Origin: Paramoeba atlantica
Taxonomy: Eukaryota > Discosea
DNA length: 64,000 bases
Direction of reading: 5' to 3'
NCBI GenBank assembly: GCA_977017575.1
Contig: CDRNVI010000088.1
Coordinates: 84,728 to 148,727 of the forward strand
Shown in pieces: positions 9,800-18,821 of the stretch. The position numbers and the translations under genes were made by a program. The number at the start of each line of letters is the position of its first letter. Position 1 is the first letter of the stretch. The notes beneath the pieces are model-generated. The model was not told the DNA's origin and ran no database searches. It saw nothing but the letters and a program-made list of their open reading frames with translations.

Positions 9800-11305
9800 C
9801 TATCTGGAATTTCCGGGAATGGCTGGCACTCGGGAGTAGGATGAGACACCACCTTGGCCCGAACCATGGGAGGAATACACAACAGAAGATTTGCTTGTCA
9901 CTGAACCGTGAGATACCCACTGAGCGTGTGATACGGAGGAGAGTGACATCTTACCTGAGAGGGAAGTGTCCACTGTGGTGCAACCGTGCTGTGCAGTTGT
10001 CGTTCCGGAAACGCCATGTTTACTCTCCTGCACAGTACACTGGGCTTGTGTGTCACTAGCCCGGACCACCGTTTCTAACTGAGTCCGAGCGTGCGCAAAC
10101 CGCTGCGCCGCTTCTGCCAGAAATGGATGACGCAACGCCTCGGTGGGAGTAATGCGCCGTGCGGGGTCGTACATCATGCAACGGCGAATGAGATCAAACA
10201 AGACGGCAGAATTGGGTACGCGTGTGTAGAGCATGTCACATAAAGGACGCTGACGAGCAACACGCTCAAGTGACCTTTCGTATTCCCTTCGTTCCGTGGG
10301 GGAGGCACGCGAGCTGAGTGTGGGAGGCCAAACTAGTTTCCCTTTGCCCGTGAACCAGTGGTAATGCTCGTCTCGAAAAAGTTTTTCCCATTTGTGAAAC
10401 GGGAAATTTTCACATCCTAGCTGTGCTTGCATCATGGCAAGATGCTCACGATTTTCGTGGGTGTCATACAGCAGACGTCCGGTGACTAACTCATATAAAA
10501 TACAACCCACACTCCATATGTCCGACGGACACCTCCATCCAGTTTCAAGGATGACTTCTGGAGCGCGATAATGTCTTGTTTGGATGGTAGAGTGCCTTCC
10601 CTCTGGCTTGTTGTCATCCTGGCAACCACCGAAGTCACAGACACGAATCAGAAATAATCCAGACTGATCAATACGGTTACCCAACCCGTTCCGACTCTCT
10701 CGTGCGGCCTCTTGTGCAGTTGTCTTGTCTTCATACCGGTCCATCAAAACGTTTTCTGGTTTTAAATCGGTGTGAACGACATGAGCTTTGGTGTGAAGGA
10801 ATTCCAAATGTTCGAAAAGCTGAAAAGCAACTTCGGCACACGTGCTTATCGAAAGTGGCTTTTCTTGTATCATCTCAAGAAGGCTGGGCCCATGGCGAGT
10901 CATCACCATGCAGACGTGTCCCGCTCGATTTTGAAATGAGGAAAGTAAACGCACCATGTGATATCGGTCATACGGATCGTTTCGGATGAGTCGTTTCATA
11001 TAAGTAATTTCATACCCCGCGTCATTGGCATATCTTTCAAGATTGCGCACAATCTTCATTGCACTGAATCGTCGAAGAGTGCGATCCCATGCGAGGATGA
11101 CTTTACCAAAAGTGCCTTCTCCGAGATAAGATATAATTTTGTACCTCCCGTGATCGTCCGCATCTAGGCCCAGTACCACGTGATAGTGGCCCTCTTCCGC
11201 GGATTGCTGTGGAACTTCATACGTTACTTTAGCTTTCTTTGAGTCGCTTGATTCATCGTCTCGATACCGCTTTTTGTGAACCAGGTAGTCCGTCCCGGAA
11301 GACAT
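9800..11305 (-). CDS. LAMMER (CLK-type) dual-specificity protein kinase
   Basis: The 501-residue product starts at the ATG at 11305. The kinase domain spans about 55-395: LGEGTFGKV 61-69, catalytic K84, HTDLKPEN at 178-185 with D180, and CDFGG at 223-227. The activation segment STIQTRHYRAPEVILETGW (239-257) is diagnostic of the CLK/LAMMER family, as is the THENREHLAMM block at 282-292. The family signature continues with E-R after EHLAMM; here it reads EHLAMMQAQLG, so the name-giving LAMMER helix is altered. Known role: phosphorylation of SR splicing factors in most eukaryotes, and a kinetochore role for the kinetoplastid members KKT10/19. With no visible introns in this region, a non-splicing role is worth considering. 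The C-terminal 110 residues are Ser/Thr-rich. Confidence 0.9.
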   Translation of the reverse strand: MSSGTDYLVHKKRYRDDESSDSKKAKVTYEVPQQSAEEGHYHVVLGLDADDHGRYKIISYLGEGTFGKVILAWDRTLRRFSAMKIVRNLERYANDAGYEITYMKRLIRNDPYDRYHMVRLLSSFQNRAGHVCMVMTRHGPSLLEMIQEKPLSISTCAEVAFQLFEHLEFLHTKAHVVHTDLKPENVLMDRYEDKTTAQEAARESRNGLGNRIDQSGLFLIRVCDFGGCQDDNKPEGRHSTIQTRHYRAPEVILETGWRCPSDIWSVGCILYELVTGRLLYDTHENREHLAMMQAQLGCENFPFHKWEKLFRDEHYHWFTGKGKLVWPPTLSSRASPTERREYERSLERVARQRPLCDMLYTRVPNSAVLFDLIRRCMMYDPARRITPTEALRHPFLAEAAQRFAHARTQLETVVRASDTQAQCTVQESKHGVSGTTTAQHGCTTVDTSLSGKMSLSSVSHAQWVSHGSVTSKSSVVYSSHGSGQGGVSSYSRVPAIPGNSR

Positions 11306-11557
11306 TACCAACGCTTACAACGCACTTCGAATCGTATTAAAAAGAAAGAAATGATTAATGTAAAATTTAGAAGCATCTACAAACGTGTTCTAGGGGCCAA
11401 GCTGCTTCGAAGGGTCTTTGGATTAATATATTGCGCCAAACACAGAACGAAAGATTAATAGGCCTGGGTATGATAGGTGAGCTAGAGTAATTAAACTAAG
11501 TGTGAAGATGTCCGGGAATAGGATTCCCGGACTTTGAACATACTCCTCTAAATATTT

Positions 11558-12019
11558 TTACCATTTTCTCTTTACCAGACGGTTGATGCATTCTTTAAAG
11601 TATATTACGTAATTCTTTTTAACTAATTCCCATGTTGAAGTCGACCCAAAAAAGTTGTCTGGATGCTTCTGCTGCGGAAAACGACGCAGCGCACAATCCT
11701 GACTGAGCTCTCGCAGCATGGTTAGTGAGCGCTCAGCTTCGTGAAGAAGAACCTGAATCCTGTCCGGATCTTTTATCTCCATGCCTTCCCGAAATCTTTG
11801 CCTAATAATAACCAGTGCTCTTTCATTCATTTGGGTGTGTTCGTTAACATCCACTAAATTGCTGTGAGGAAACAATAAAGCAAGCTTAAGCCACTGACGA
11901 TAAAGGCGAACGACACGATGTGCATGCGGGAGGACGGGTAGTGCAGTGCTACTGGAGTGCACTAGCAAATCACGGGCCGTTTCTGGCACGGCTATGTGTA
12001 GGCGTCTTGATATTCTCAT
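11558..12019 (-). CDS. LYR-motif (complex 1 LYR family) protein
   Basis: A 153-residue basic protein. The LYR tripeptide lies at 39-41 within RVVRLYRQWLK, followed at the expected distance by IRQRFREGMEIKDPDRIQVLLHE, the second conserved helix of the family (arginine-phenylalanine pair and acidic end), and by a third helix (AERSLTMLREL). Family members are small mitochondrial factors that bind acyl carrier protein and assist Fe-S transfer or respiratory complex assembly; some are complex I subunits. The first 30 residues contain several Arg and no early acidic residue before E13, compatible with a mitochondrial targeting sequence. I cannot tell which LYRM it is. Confidence 0.7.
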   Translation of the reverse strand: MRISRRLHIAVPETARDLLVHSSSTALPVLPHAHRVVRLYRQWLKLALLFPHSNLVDVNEHTQMNERALVIIRQRFREGMEIKDPDRIQVLLHEAERSLTMLRELSQDCALRRFPQQKHPDNFFGSTSTWELVKKNYVIYFKECINRLVKRKW

Positions 12020-12218
12020 TCTTAAAGTAAAAAGTAGTACGAAAGAAAGAGCCGCGGAGCAAAATTACAAATAAAATACTATGAAAGACATTATGAAACA
12101 GCACTCGTGATGAAAAGAATGCGGAAAACTAGATTAACTGAAAGCTTGCTTGTCGATATTATCCAAAAACAGTAGAAAAACCGACATGAAAGTTTCGTAC
12201 TGATTAAGAGCATCCTTC

Positions 12219-12848
12219 TTACACCATCGGTTTTTTGGGTTTAAAATCTTCAACCATGCTTCGGGTACGTGTCGGTGAGCGTGGCAACATCGATTCACGT
12301 GTCAAATACTGCTTTCGGCGATCCAAGGAAAAAGGCATTGGTTTCATTCGTAAGTCGTTCACCTCATCCATGTCAATTGCTACGGCTTTAGCAGGAGGCG
12401 CTGCACCGGATTCGTCCTCATCCTCCAAAAAGAGTGGAATCTGTGGATCCCAATCCCGACTAGTTTCGGTTCCCGGAATTTTCGGCATGCGATCCTCAGC
12501 AAGCCTTTGCTCCACAGCTGCTCCGGATCGTATAATTTGAAATAGTAATTTATTTTTAAAGTAGCGAAAGTGATAATTTGCTATTGTAGTCGTTCCCGGA
12601 CAGCCATCCGCGTAGTCCCAGTCCGGAATTTCATGCAATAACCCTTGAATGAGACGAGAGTTTCCGAACCCATGAAAGCGTTCCCACTCCCGCCGTGTTT
12701 TTCGCATGCGCTCATTAACTCTTCTAAGAGGATGTCCAGGATGTACAGTGGGGTAAGTGGGAATCTTCTTCGACCAGAAGGTACTCCAGTGTGGCCGATT
12801 CCCAATAGGATACGCCTCCGATGTCTGAAGAAAGCGTGTAGCGCGCAT
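12219..12848 (-). CDS. Probable mitochondrial ribosomal protein mL52
   Basis: A 209-residue basic protein. Its only recognisable block is LLHEIPDWDYADGCPG at 70-85, which resembles the (L)PDW(S/D)YADG(R/x)P core that defines mitochondrial large-subunit protein mL52. The flanks are less clear: an Arg/Lys-rich segment (40-65) precedes the block, and a long acidic then basic tail (130-209) exceeds the usual mL52 length, as is common for mitoribosomal proteins of divergent protists. The N-terminus MRATRFLQTS could be an import signal. The neighbouring LYR protein is also probably mitochondrial, but on a one-strand cluster this is weak support. Confidence 0.5.
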   Translation of the reverse strand: MRATRFLQTSEAYPIGNRPHWSTFWSKKIPTYPTVHPGHPLRRVNERMRKTRREWERFHGFGNSRLIQGLLHEIPDWDYADGCPGTTTIANYHFRYFKNKLLFQIIRSGAAVEQRLAEDRMPKIPGTETSRDWDPQIPLFLEDEDESGAAPPAKAVAIDMDEVNDLRMKPMPFSLDRRKQYLTRESMLPRSPTRTRSMVEDFKPKKPMV

Positions 12849-12993
12849 TTCGAAGTCAAATTTAAATGTAAGGTAGTGACGTTAATCTTATAAGACTAGC
12901 TTTTGTTTCGAAAACTGAAGAAATACTACTGGTTTTGGAGTTTTGTTTGTACTGTATTTGCAATTCGTGAAAGACTAAAAATTCCTCTCATTA

Positions 12994-13510
12994 TAGACTT
13001 CAGAACATTTTAGACTCTGGTAGTTATTCATGTACGCTCATCCACCTTAAGTGCTTAAGGTTGAGCGTTTTTGAACCAAAAGTTGCTCATTTTAGAGTGA
13101 AAAAAATGAGGTTTCGGGAGTGTGCAGACGCTTGGTAATATTTGCACGTCCCTAGGGTTGAACTAGTAAAATATTTTGTGTGCACCGCCCCTCATTGGTC
13201 TTAATGATTTCCTAGGGCTAAATCAGTTAAATATTTTGTCATTAAGGATCAATAGCATTCTCTGTGAGAGAAAAACTGTTGATCTCAGGTGGCATTTTGG
13301 AAAGCATCATGCATAAAAGAATGGAGTTTACAAATATTTAAATTGTATTACATTTGTACTCTATTGAGCTGGTAGGTCTTTCGTTTTTCGAATATCTTGA
13401 ATAAAGATTTGATAGAAAGAGCGAAATCGTCAATTTTACCCTCAAAATGATTGTCCGTAAACCAAATATCCGTAAAGTTATTTATTGCTGTAAATAAACC
13501 GTTACTTTAT
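12994..13510. repeat. Long direct repeat, copy A
   Basis: Starts TAGACTTCAGAACATTTTAG and matches the sequence 1,250 bases downstream. The first 330 or so bases are nearly identical to copy B; the last 190 are clearly related but diverged. It contains a hairpin CCTTAAG-TG-CTTAAGG and two imperfect internal repeats starting CCTAGGG. No coding frame is shared. Confidence 0.85.
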
Positions 13511-13772
13511 GTGTTGTGGTCAAGGCGTCCCAACTTCGCTGTTTCCAGTCTAAGTACCTGCTCAGCGAACCGCTTGAAATGAAGTGCTCTTGGCCGATCT
13601 AGGGTACATACAGTACCTAGGTTGTGCGCACTGCCTCGTACCCTATAAAAAATGGTCATGATCTCACTGCAGATGAAAAGCGATTGAATGAAAGGATTTC
13701 CTTGATCTCGCTCTCGAATTCAGTGACATTTCCTGAGACCGCGCCGAATCCCCACCCGCAGCCCTTCAAATA

Positions 13773-13937
13773 ATGAAATCGAAAATTGTGGCGACGCCTC
13801 GAGCCTACTTTGCCATTTTGGGGTTTTTATGTTTTGCTTTTGCTATCAATGATTCGGACAAGGCTTCGCTAGTTAGAGGTTCGAAATTTCAAGGCAAGTT
13901 GGGTCTCATTTTAGATTGGGACGAAGAGTACGCCTAA
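13773..13937 (+). CDS. Possible 54-residue secreted peptide (hypothetical)
   Basis: A short frame on the plus strand between the two long direct repeats. It starts ATG, encodes MKSKIVATPR and then a hydrophobic core (AYFAILGFLCFAFAI) that looks like a signal peptide, followed by about 29 polar residues ending WDEEYA and a TAA stop. The pattern (basic start, hydrophobic core, small residues near 23-24) is what a secretion signal needs, but a frame this short can occur by chance. It runs against the strand of all host genes, so if real it may belong to the repeated element. No homologue is recognised. Confidence 0.25.
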   Translation: MKSKIVATPRAYFAILGFLCFAFAINDSDKASLVRGSKFQGKLGLILDWDEEYA

Positions 13938-14243
13938 TTTGCGCCGCAAAATGATTTTCTATCAGGCCTGATCAAATGTGTGGTCGCATCAAATGTGCCC
14001 GGAATCATCCCAAAAAGTACGTAAGACTACTTGGGGAGAAAGTGGTGGAAATAACCGTCGACGTCAGGCCTCTTCGATGGGCTCTTCGGGGTTTAAAGGA
14101 TTTTGAAATATTTGGGCGTTCGGTGACTTTTCAGACAAAGTCACCGTGAGGAATGATGCATCATTCGGAGCACGGAGTATTGATATCGCTTTGGATGAAA
14201 TTATTGTGTTTGAGAGGGCGATATTAGTTGTTTCGAGCTATTG

Positions 14244-14781
14244 TAGACTTCAGAACATTTTAGACTCTGGTAGTTATTCATGTACGCTCATCCACCTTAA
14301 GTGCTTAAGGTTGAGCGTTTTTGAACCAAAAGTTGCTCATTTTAGAGTGAAAAAAATGAGGTTTCGGGAGTGTGCAGACGCTTGGTAATATTTGCACGTC
14401 CCTAGGGTTGAACTAGTAAAATATTTTGTGTGCACTGCCCCTCATTGGTCTTAATGATTTCCTAGGGCTAAATCAGTTAAATATTTTGTCATTAAGGATC
14501 AATAGCATTCTCTGTGAGAGAAAAACTGTTGATCTCAGGTGGCATTTTGGAAAGCATCATGCATAAAAGAATGGAATTCACCAATATTTTACGTTGTACA
14601 TGTGTTACATTTGTACTCCATTGAGCTAGCAGGTATTCCGTTTTTCGAATATCTTTAACAAAGTTTTAATATAAAGAGTGAAATCGTCAATTTTACGCTC
14701 AACCTTCGGTCCGTAAATCAAATATCCGTATAAACGAAATATCCGTAAATTGATTTATTGCCGTAAACAGACCCTTGCTTC
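14244..14781. repeat. Long direct repeat, copy B
   Basis: Second copy of the repeat at 12994, same orientation. It is slightly longer owing to a local duplication of an ATATCCGTA-containing segment near 14720-14750. The upstream boundary with copy A is sharp, within a base or two of 14243, and the downstream one fades out near 14781. Confidence 0.85.
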
Positions 14782-15119
14782 ATCAGGGTATTATATCCTG
14801 ATATAAGATATATCAGATATAGAGAGCATTTCTATATCATATAGAGAGCAAGGGGATGTCAAAAAGTTGTATTATGTGAGATGTCCGCACAGCTTTTTCT
14901 TGGTGTATGGGACATAATTTTTAGTTTTTTCCGCATGACCACCGGAGCATCAGGGGGTCGCTATGAACGATAGACGGCAACAAAAACTCTTCGTTAGGGA
15001 AACGAGATCTCACTAATCCTGCCAAAAAAGTCAGAAACGGATAAAAATAATTGTTGGGGATTCTTCTGAGATGGTTTGTGTGGTGTTGAAAGAATTATCG
15101 AAGCATCCTCGAATATTGT

Positions 15120-15851
15120 TCATACTTGAGAGGGTACGCGGCAACCCGGGTGTAATGATTCAGAGATAGGAAAAGTGGGCAAATGTGCTCCTAAGAAATA
15201 TTCAATAATCACGATTTGCGGTGGGTCGGTACAGTGTGAAAATTCTTGATTAGGTACTTGTGTACGTGTCTCCGCCATACTGCCTGTAGCAGTATCACGT
15301 ACTCGTTGCCTAGGGGAAATCTGTTCTTCTTGCATTGACAATTCTTCGAAGTAATTTAGATGAAACTCTCGCCTACGAAGTATCGAGTCACAAGATAGAC
15401 AAGCGTATTTTGTGCTCAACAAGTTAGATTTTGGACTCCCATCAGGATGAGTGCCGTATAAAATAGTTTGACCAATAGGTCGTGATCCCAATGTACGTAG
15501 TAAGCTGCCTTTGTAACTGTCGTAAAAGGAGCGAGGTACAACTACCCACCCGGGAACGACGTCTTGGAATGTATCATTCCCCTGGTTGTTTTTCCTTCTT
15601 GTGTGAGATATGTGGCGAATAAAAAACTCAGAAGTTAAAATTTCGTGTCGTAGTACAAAGTGGTAGCAAGATGACCCCATTGATTGCTCAAGAAGGGCAG
15701 TTAAATTTCCGTCGTATTTAGCCCAGCAGAATAAATTGTCCATTGCTTTAACATTCCACGAATGTAGGATGCAATCTTCTAGAGATACATACCACGGACT
15801 TACATCGTATGCCATTGTACTTATTTCTTCATCTGTGAATTTATTAAGCAT
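15120..15851 (-). CDS. Hypothetical protein, possibly chorismate-lyase-like (UbiC/Ycf21 fold)
   Basis: A 243-residue protein I do not firmly recognise. The arrangement YDGNLTALLEQ (about residues 46-56), then a receptor-like strand ending HEILTSEFFIRHI, then VVPRSFYDSYK and finally GSRPIGQTILYG at about 142-153 resembles the chorismate pyruvate-lyase / DUF98 / Ycf21 fold, in which a DGS(L/V)T motif and a closing PIG(x)LL motif bracket the domain. If so, it would take chorismate to 4-hydroxybenzoate for quinone synthesis, or be a relative of the algal plastid Ycf21 of unknown role. A CLSC pair follows at about 173-176. The tail is unassigned. The call depends on two short motifs and needs a profile search. 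Confidence 0.35.
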   Translation of the reverse strand: MLNKFTDEEISTMAYDVSPWYVSLEDCILHSWNVKAMDNLFCWAKYDGNLTALLEQSMGSSCYHFVLRHEILTSEFFIRHISHTRRKNNQGNDTFQDVVPGWVVVPRSFYDSYKGSLLRTLGSRPIGQTILYGTHPDGSPKSNLLSTKYACLSCDSILRRREFHLNYFEELSMQEEQISPRQRVRDTATGSMAETRTQVPNQEFSHCTDPPQIVIIEYFLGAHLPTFPISESLHPGCRVPSQV

Positions 15852-16143
15852 TTCGAGGGCTTCTTACTCACACCAATAAGGGATAACACGCTTTTGCGTC
15901 ACGCAACCCAATCAAAGGTTAAGTTCTGAAACACATAATGAATTGCACATATTTACGATAAAATGTCTTCTTATACAGTAATTGTGACATGAGCAAAGAG
16001 ACTTGCACAGATACGCAAAAGAAAAGACCATACAAAATAGGATGAATGATCTAAGGTACGACGAAAAGTACAACGTGTTTTTCGCGGAAGTTTTGTTGAT
16101 CCGTCATTCCACACAATACCTCACCCTAACCCTAAAAACAAGA

Positions 16144-16911
16144 TCAGACAATTTTTTGTAATTCATGAGCAACTTTAAGATAGTCCCGCCCCATTTGCAC
16201 AAAATTAATCTCTCCGCTCAACACTTTCTTTGGCAAGCTCTCCCCGTTTTCTTGCGCCTCCGCGGACACCCCCTCCTTATCCGTACCCGACGCCGGGAGC
16301 CCATCCCCCTTGCATCCCCCTCTCCACGCCTCTCGAAGATACCCCTCCACCTCCCGAGCCGCGGCCTCACACAACATGTGCAGGAAGGGCTCATAATCGG
16401 AGGTCGGCACGACGTGCTGGGCGAGCCGCAGCTTATTGTAGCTCCCCTCCGCAAGGAAACGCTCGAGCTCGATAATCGGCTGCACGTACGGGGTGGCCAA
16501 CCCCGCGCGAGGGAGAGACTCCAGCGCGGTGTGAAACGCCACCGCGTCCCGACCCACCAGCAGCGCCGTGAGATAGAGCCCATGGAGGAGATGCTCCCGG
16601 GCGGAGGGGTAGGCGGCGGTCCCCGGAAAATCCGTATAGTACGAGGTGAGCTGCAGGTAGCCCTGTGTAAACCCCTGGACGTCCCCCGTGCGTGCGTGAC
16701 ACAGGCAGACGTACTCCATGGCCTCGCGGACCAGGAGGGTTTCCTGCAACGCGGTGTCGTGTGTGGCGTCGGGGGAAAAGTAGGAAGGAAAGGTGAGGAA
16801 CTCTACCCGGGCGTGCTGAAGGTGTTGCAGACTCTCGGGGTAGAGTTGGGTATCGTATGCGGTTTTGGCGGATTGTAGGCTCTGGTAGGCTTTGTGGAAG
16901 GCCTCGGTCAT
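16144..16911 (-). CDS. RPN12: 26S proteasome regulatory subunit RPN12 (PSMD8)
   Basis: A 255-residue lid subunit of the 19S regulatory particle. Diagnostic blocks: LLVREAMEYVCLCHARTGDVQGF (helical repeat), YLQLTSYYTDF at 85-95, AFHTALESLP at 125-134, and LERFLAEGSYNKLRLA at 149-164, closely matching the AEFHTELERLP and LEQYLMEGSYNKV blocks of animal Rpn12. Family role: assembly and stability of the lid, with an extreme C-terminal helix that cues lid-base joining. The expected winged-helix segment before that helix is replaced or preceded by a Gly/Glu-rich insert (about 198-232), and the C-terminus ends KVAHELQKIV. The gene is strikingly GC-rich at third positions compared with most neighbours. 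Confidence 0.88.
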   Translation of the reverse strand: MTEAFHKAYQSLQSAKTAYDTQLYPESLQHLQHARVEFLTFPSYFSPDATHDTALQETLLVREAMEYVCLCHARTGDVQGFTQGYLQLTSYYTDFPGTAAYPSAREHLLHGLYLTALLVGRDAVAFHTALESLPRAGLATPYVQPIIELERFLAEGSYNKLRLAQHVVPTSDYEPFLHMLCEAAAREVEGYLREAWRGGCKGDGLPASGTDKEGVSAEAQENGESLPKKVLSGEINFVQMGRDYLKVAHELQKIV

Positions 16912-17069
16912 GGGGAATGGAGTTAATGAAGCAAAAAAAGGAAAGGGGAAGTGTATTAAAGTGCAAAAAAGTTGTAGGTTTTAGTGAGGTAACAAAGTTG
17001 TGAGAAACTCGGCTAAAGTATATCGTCGAACATGTATTAGAATCGCGAAAAAAATTAAGATAACTAAAA

Positions 17070-18821
17070 TTATCCCCTTTTCACAAGTTTCTTTTTCGAA
17101 TGCCTCGTACGCTTTGTCAAGTTTGTTCTCCTTTCTTTGGATTTAGTTTTCCTTTTTACGTTTTTTTCTGTCTTCAATTCGGACGAAAGTAAAGCCGTTG
17201 GGCAGTCCAGCTTGGAACCAAGACTAAGATTCTTGGTCTCATCGTTGTACCCTAAGAGACCAGCAAGAGAAACATGCGTCTTAAACCTCTTACGCTGCTC
17301 ACGAGGCAGCATTTGGTTAATCGTGGGATAAAACGAGGCGGGGAGAAACAATGTGGAGGGTCCCGCACCCAGCATCTTCGCCCTCAAATTCCGCAACGCC
17401 ATCGCACTATCACGCATCCTCACCGACCACCACGACAGCAACTCTGGATTCTTCCGCGTAAGATTCCCCAGGCTCCGCAACCGACATATAATCGCCGTTA
17501 AATGAAACGGCGCCTCCGGACCCAACCAGTGCGACTGCACCGCCTCCAGGGGGGTATAATGCGGAAACCTCCGACCCTCCGCCCCCAACCACCCCCGCAC
17601 CGCGTGGGAGAGCCCCACATCCTCCCCTTCCGAGACCACCGCGTTGGCGGTCACCCGGCTGGGGCGGTAGAACTCGCCCAGCGGTCGCACCAGGAGACGT
17701 TCGAGGGCGCGGTTCACGACGCAGCACAGGGCGTGGGAGGAGAGCGTGAGGTGGTACGTCCCCGGGGGGTCGGGGGGGTCGCGGTACTCCGGGTCCATCA
17801 GAGCGGGGTGGAAGCCCCAGACCATGGCGTCTCCGAACACGCCGGGGGGGCGTGCGGGGGGGACGGGGGGCTCCGTTGTACCGCAGGGGTCGTGCCGGTG
17901 GTGAGTGGGGGTGGGGGATGGAGGGGAGGGGGGAGACGGGGAAGAAGAGGAGTCCCGGAGTGGGGTTGAGGATGGGGTGGCGGGGGGTGATAGTGCGGGA
18001 GGAGTGTTTGGGAGAGGGGGTTGTTGTGAGGCTCCACTCCATGGTTCTCGTCGGCTGGCGGTAATTTGCTGAGCGATGACTTGGGCCTCGAGTGCTCGCT
18101 GTGCTCGTTCATACATGTTGTATCGCACCTCCGGACGGAATGCCAGGGTCACGTCTGAGGTGTATCGAGAGGTTTTGCGGAGGTTCAGTTCGCGGTACTC
18201 CCCTTTTCCGTTGTCAAAGCGAATGGTGCGGTGAACTTCCGGGCGGCTCAGACAGGTCCCAATCGCGGCAAGCAAGTCCGTGAGACCTTCGCTCTCGGAG
18301 GCGTCGTTATCCGCATGGAAGATCAGAGTGCGCGTACGTTGCCGACGATTTAGATACCAAAACGAGACTCGGTAGATTTCCTCCGGGCGGTGCTTGTCAA
18401 GATCTATTTTCATCTCCAAGCATTCGACCTCATGACCAAGTTGCGCCCACGTAAGGTGTCGAGGGGTCTTCGTGAACTCGTATTTAAACATGAGCTTGTT
18501 GCGCCAGGATTCCTCGTCCTCAACATCCAACAGAGCATCCTGATCCGTGTTCATCTTTTCGATTGAAGTAATGTCATCGAGCTTCGCAAAGGAGGCATTG
18601 GTAGTCCCAGTGGTATATATCTCAGAAGTTAAAGAACTCTCGTATTCCCGAACTTGATCGCAGTCTGAATGAGAACTTTGAAGCTGTTTTGAGCCCAGGC
18701 ATACCGTGGAGAATCGAAAACAAGTAGCGAAACACTTAATTGCAGACCAATGAAGATTTAATGGTTTTCGATTGGCAGGTCTTCCCAAGCTAAAAGATAC
18801 CCATTTTTTACGGAGGAACAT
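17070..18821 (-). CDS. Hypothetical protein with Pro-rich linker and basic C-terminus
   Basis: A 583-residue protein that I do not recognise. It has three parts. Residues about 95-240 look folded and mix strands and helices (for example VEDEESWRNKLMFKYEF and HRPEEIYRVSFWYLNRRQRTRTLIF). Residues about 260-328 are a Pro/Ser/Thr-rich linker. Residues about 330-500 look folded again (HPALMDPEYRDPPDPPGTY, LERLLVRPLGEFYRPSRV, HLTAIICRLRSLG), and the last 50 residues are very rich in Lys and Arg, suggesting nuclear or RNA-binding location. The first 50 residues are basic and could instead target an organelle. The coding sequence, mainly its middle, is highly GC-rich. Confidence 0.65.
   Translation of the reverse strand: MFLRKKWVSFSLGRPANRKPLNLHWSAIKCFATCFRFSTVCLGSKQLQSSHSDCDQVREYESSLTSEIYTTGTTNASFAKLDDITSIEKMNTDQDALLDVEDEESWRNKLMFKYEFTKTPRHLTWAQLGHEVECLEMKIDLDKHRPEEIYRVSFWYLNRRQRTRTLIFHADNDASESEGLTDLLAAIGTCLSRPEVHRTIRFDNGKGEYRELNLRKTSRYTSDVTLAFRPEVRYNMYERAQRALEAQVIAQQITASRREPWSGASQQPPLPNTPPALSPPATPSSTPLRDSSSSPSPPSPPSPTPTHHRHDPCGTTEPPVPPARPPGVFGDAMVWGFHPALMDPEYRDPPDPPGTYHLTLSSHALCCVVNRALERLLVRPLGEFYRPSRVTANAVVSEGEDVGLSHAVRGWLGAEGRRFPHYTPLEAVQSHWLGPEAPFHLTAIICRLRSLGNLTRKNPELLSWWSVRMRDSAMALRNLRAKMLGAGPSTLFLPASFYPTINQMLPREQRKRFKTHVSLAGLLGYNDETKNLSLGSKLDCPTALLSSELKTEKNVKRKTKSKERRTNLTKRTRHSKKKLVKRG

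Larger units (their letters stand above)
12849..15119. other. Gene-poor region dominated by two long direct repeats
   Basis: Almost 2.3 kb without a recognised host gene. It holds the repeat pair at 12994-13510 and 14244-14781, a 733-bp middle with one small secretory-looking frame (13773-13937), and a small AT-rich hairpin just after 14781 (CTGATATA against TATATCAG). Confidence 0.7.

Noticed and set aside
13860-13905. GGTTCGAAATTTC resembling a tRNA B-box
   Set aside because: No A-box or cloverleaf can be drawn around it.
12994-14781. Reading the long direct repeats as LTRs of a retroelement
   Set aside because: No polymerase, integrase or capsid-like frame, no clear TG...CA ends, primer-binding site or target duplication; left as an unclassified repeat pair.
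16124-16135. Telomere-like CCCTAACCCTAA
   Set aside because: Only two units; too short for a telomere or interstitial telomeric tract. At most a telo-box-like promoter motif.
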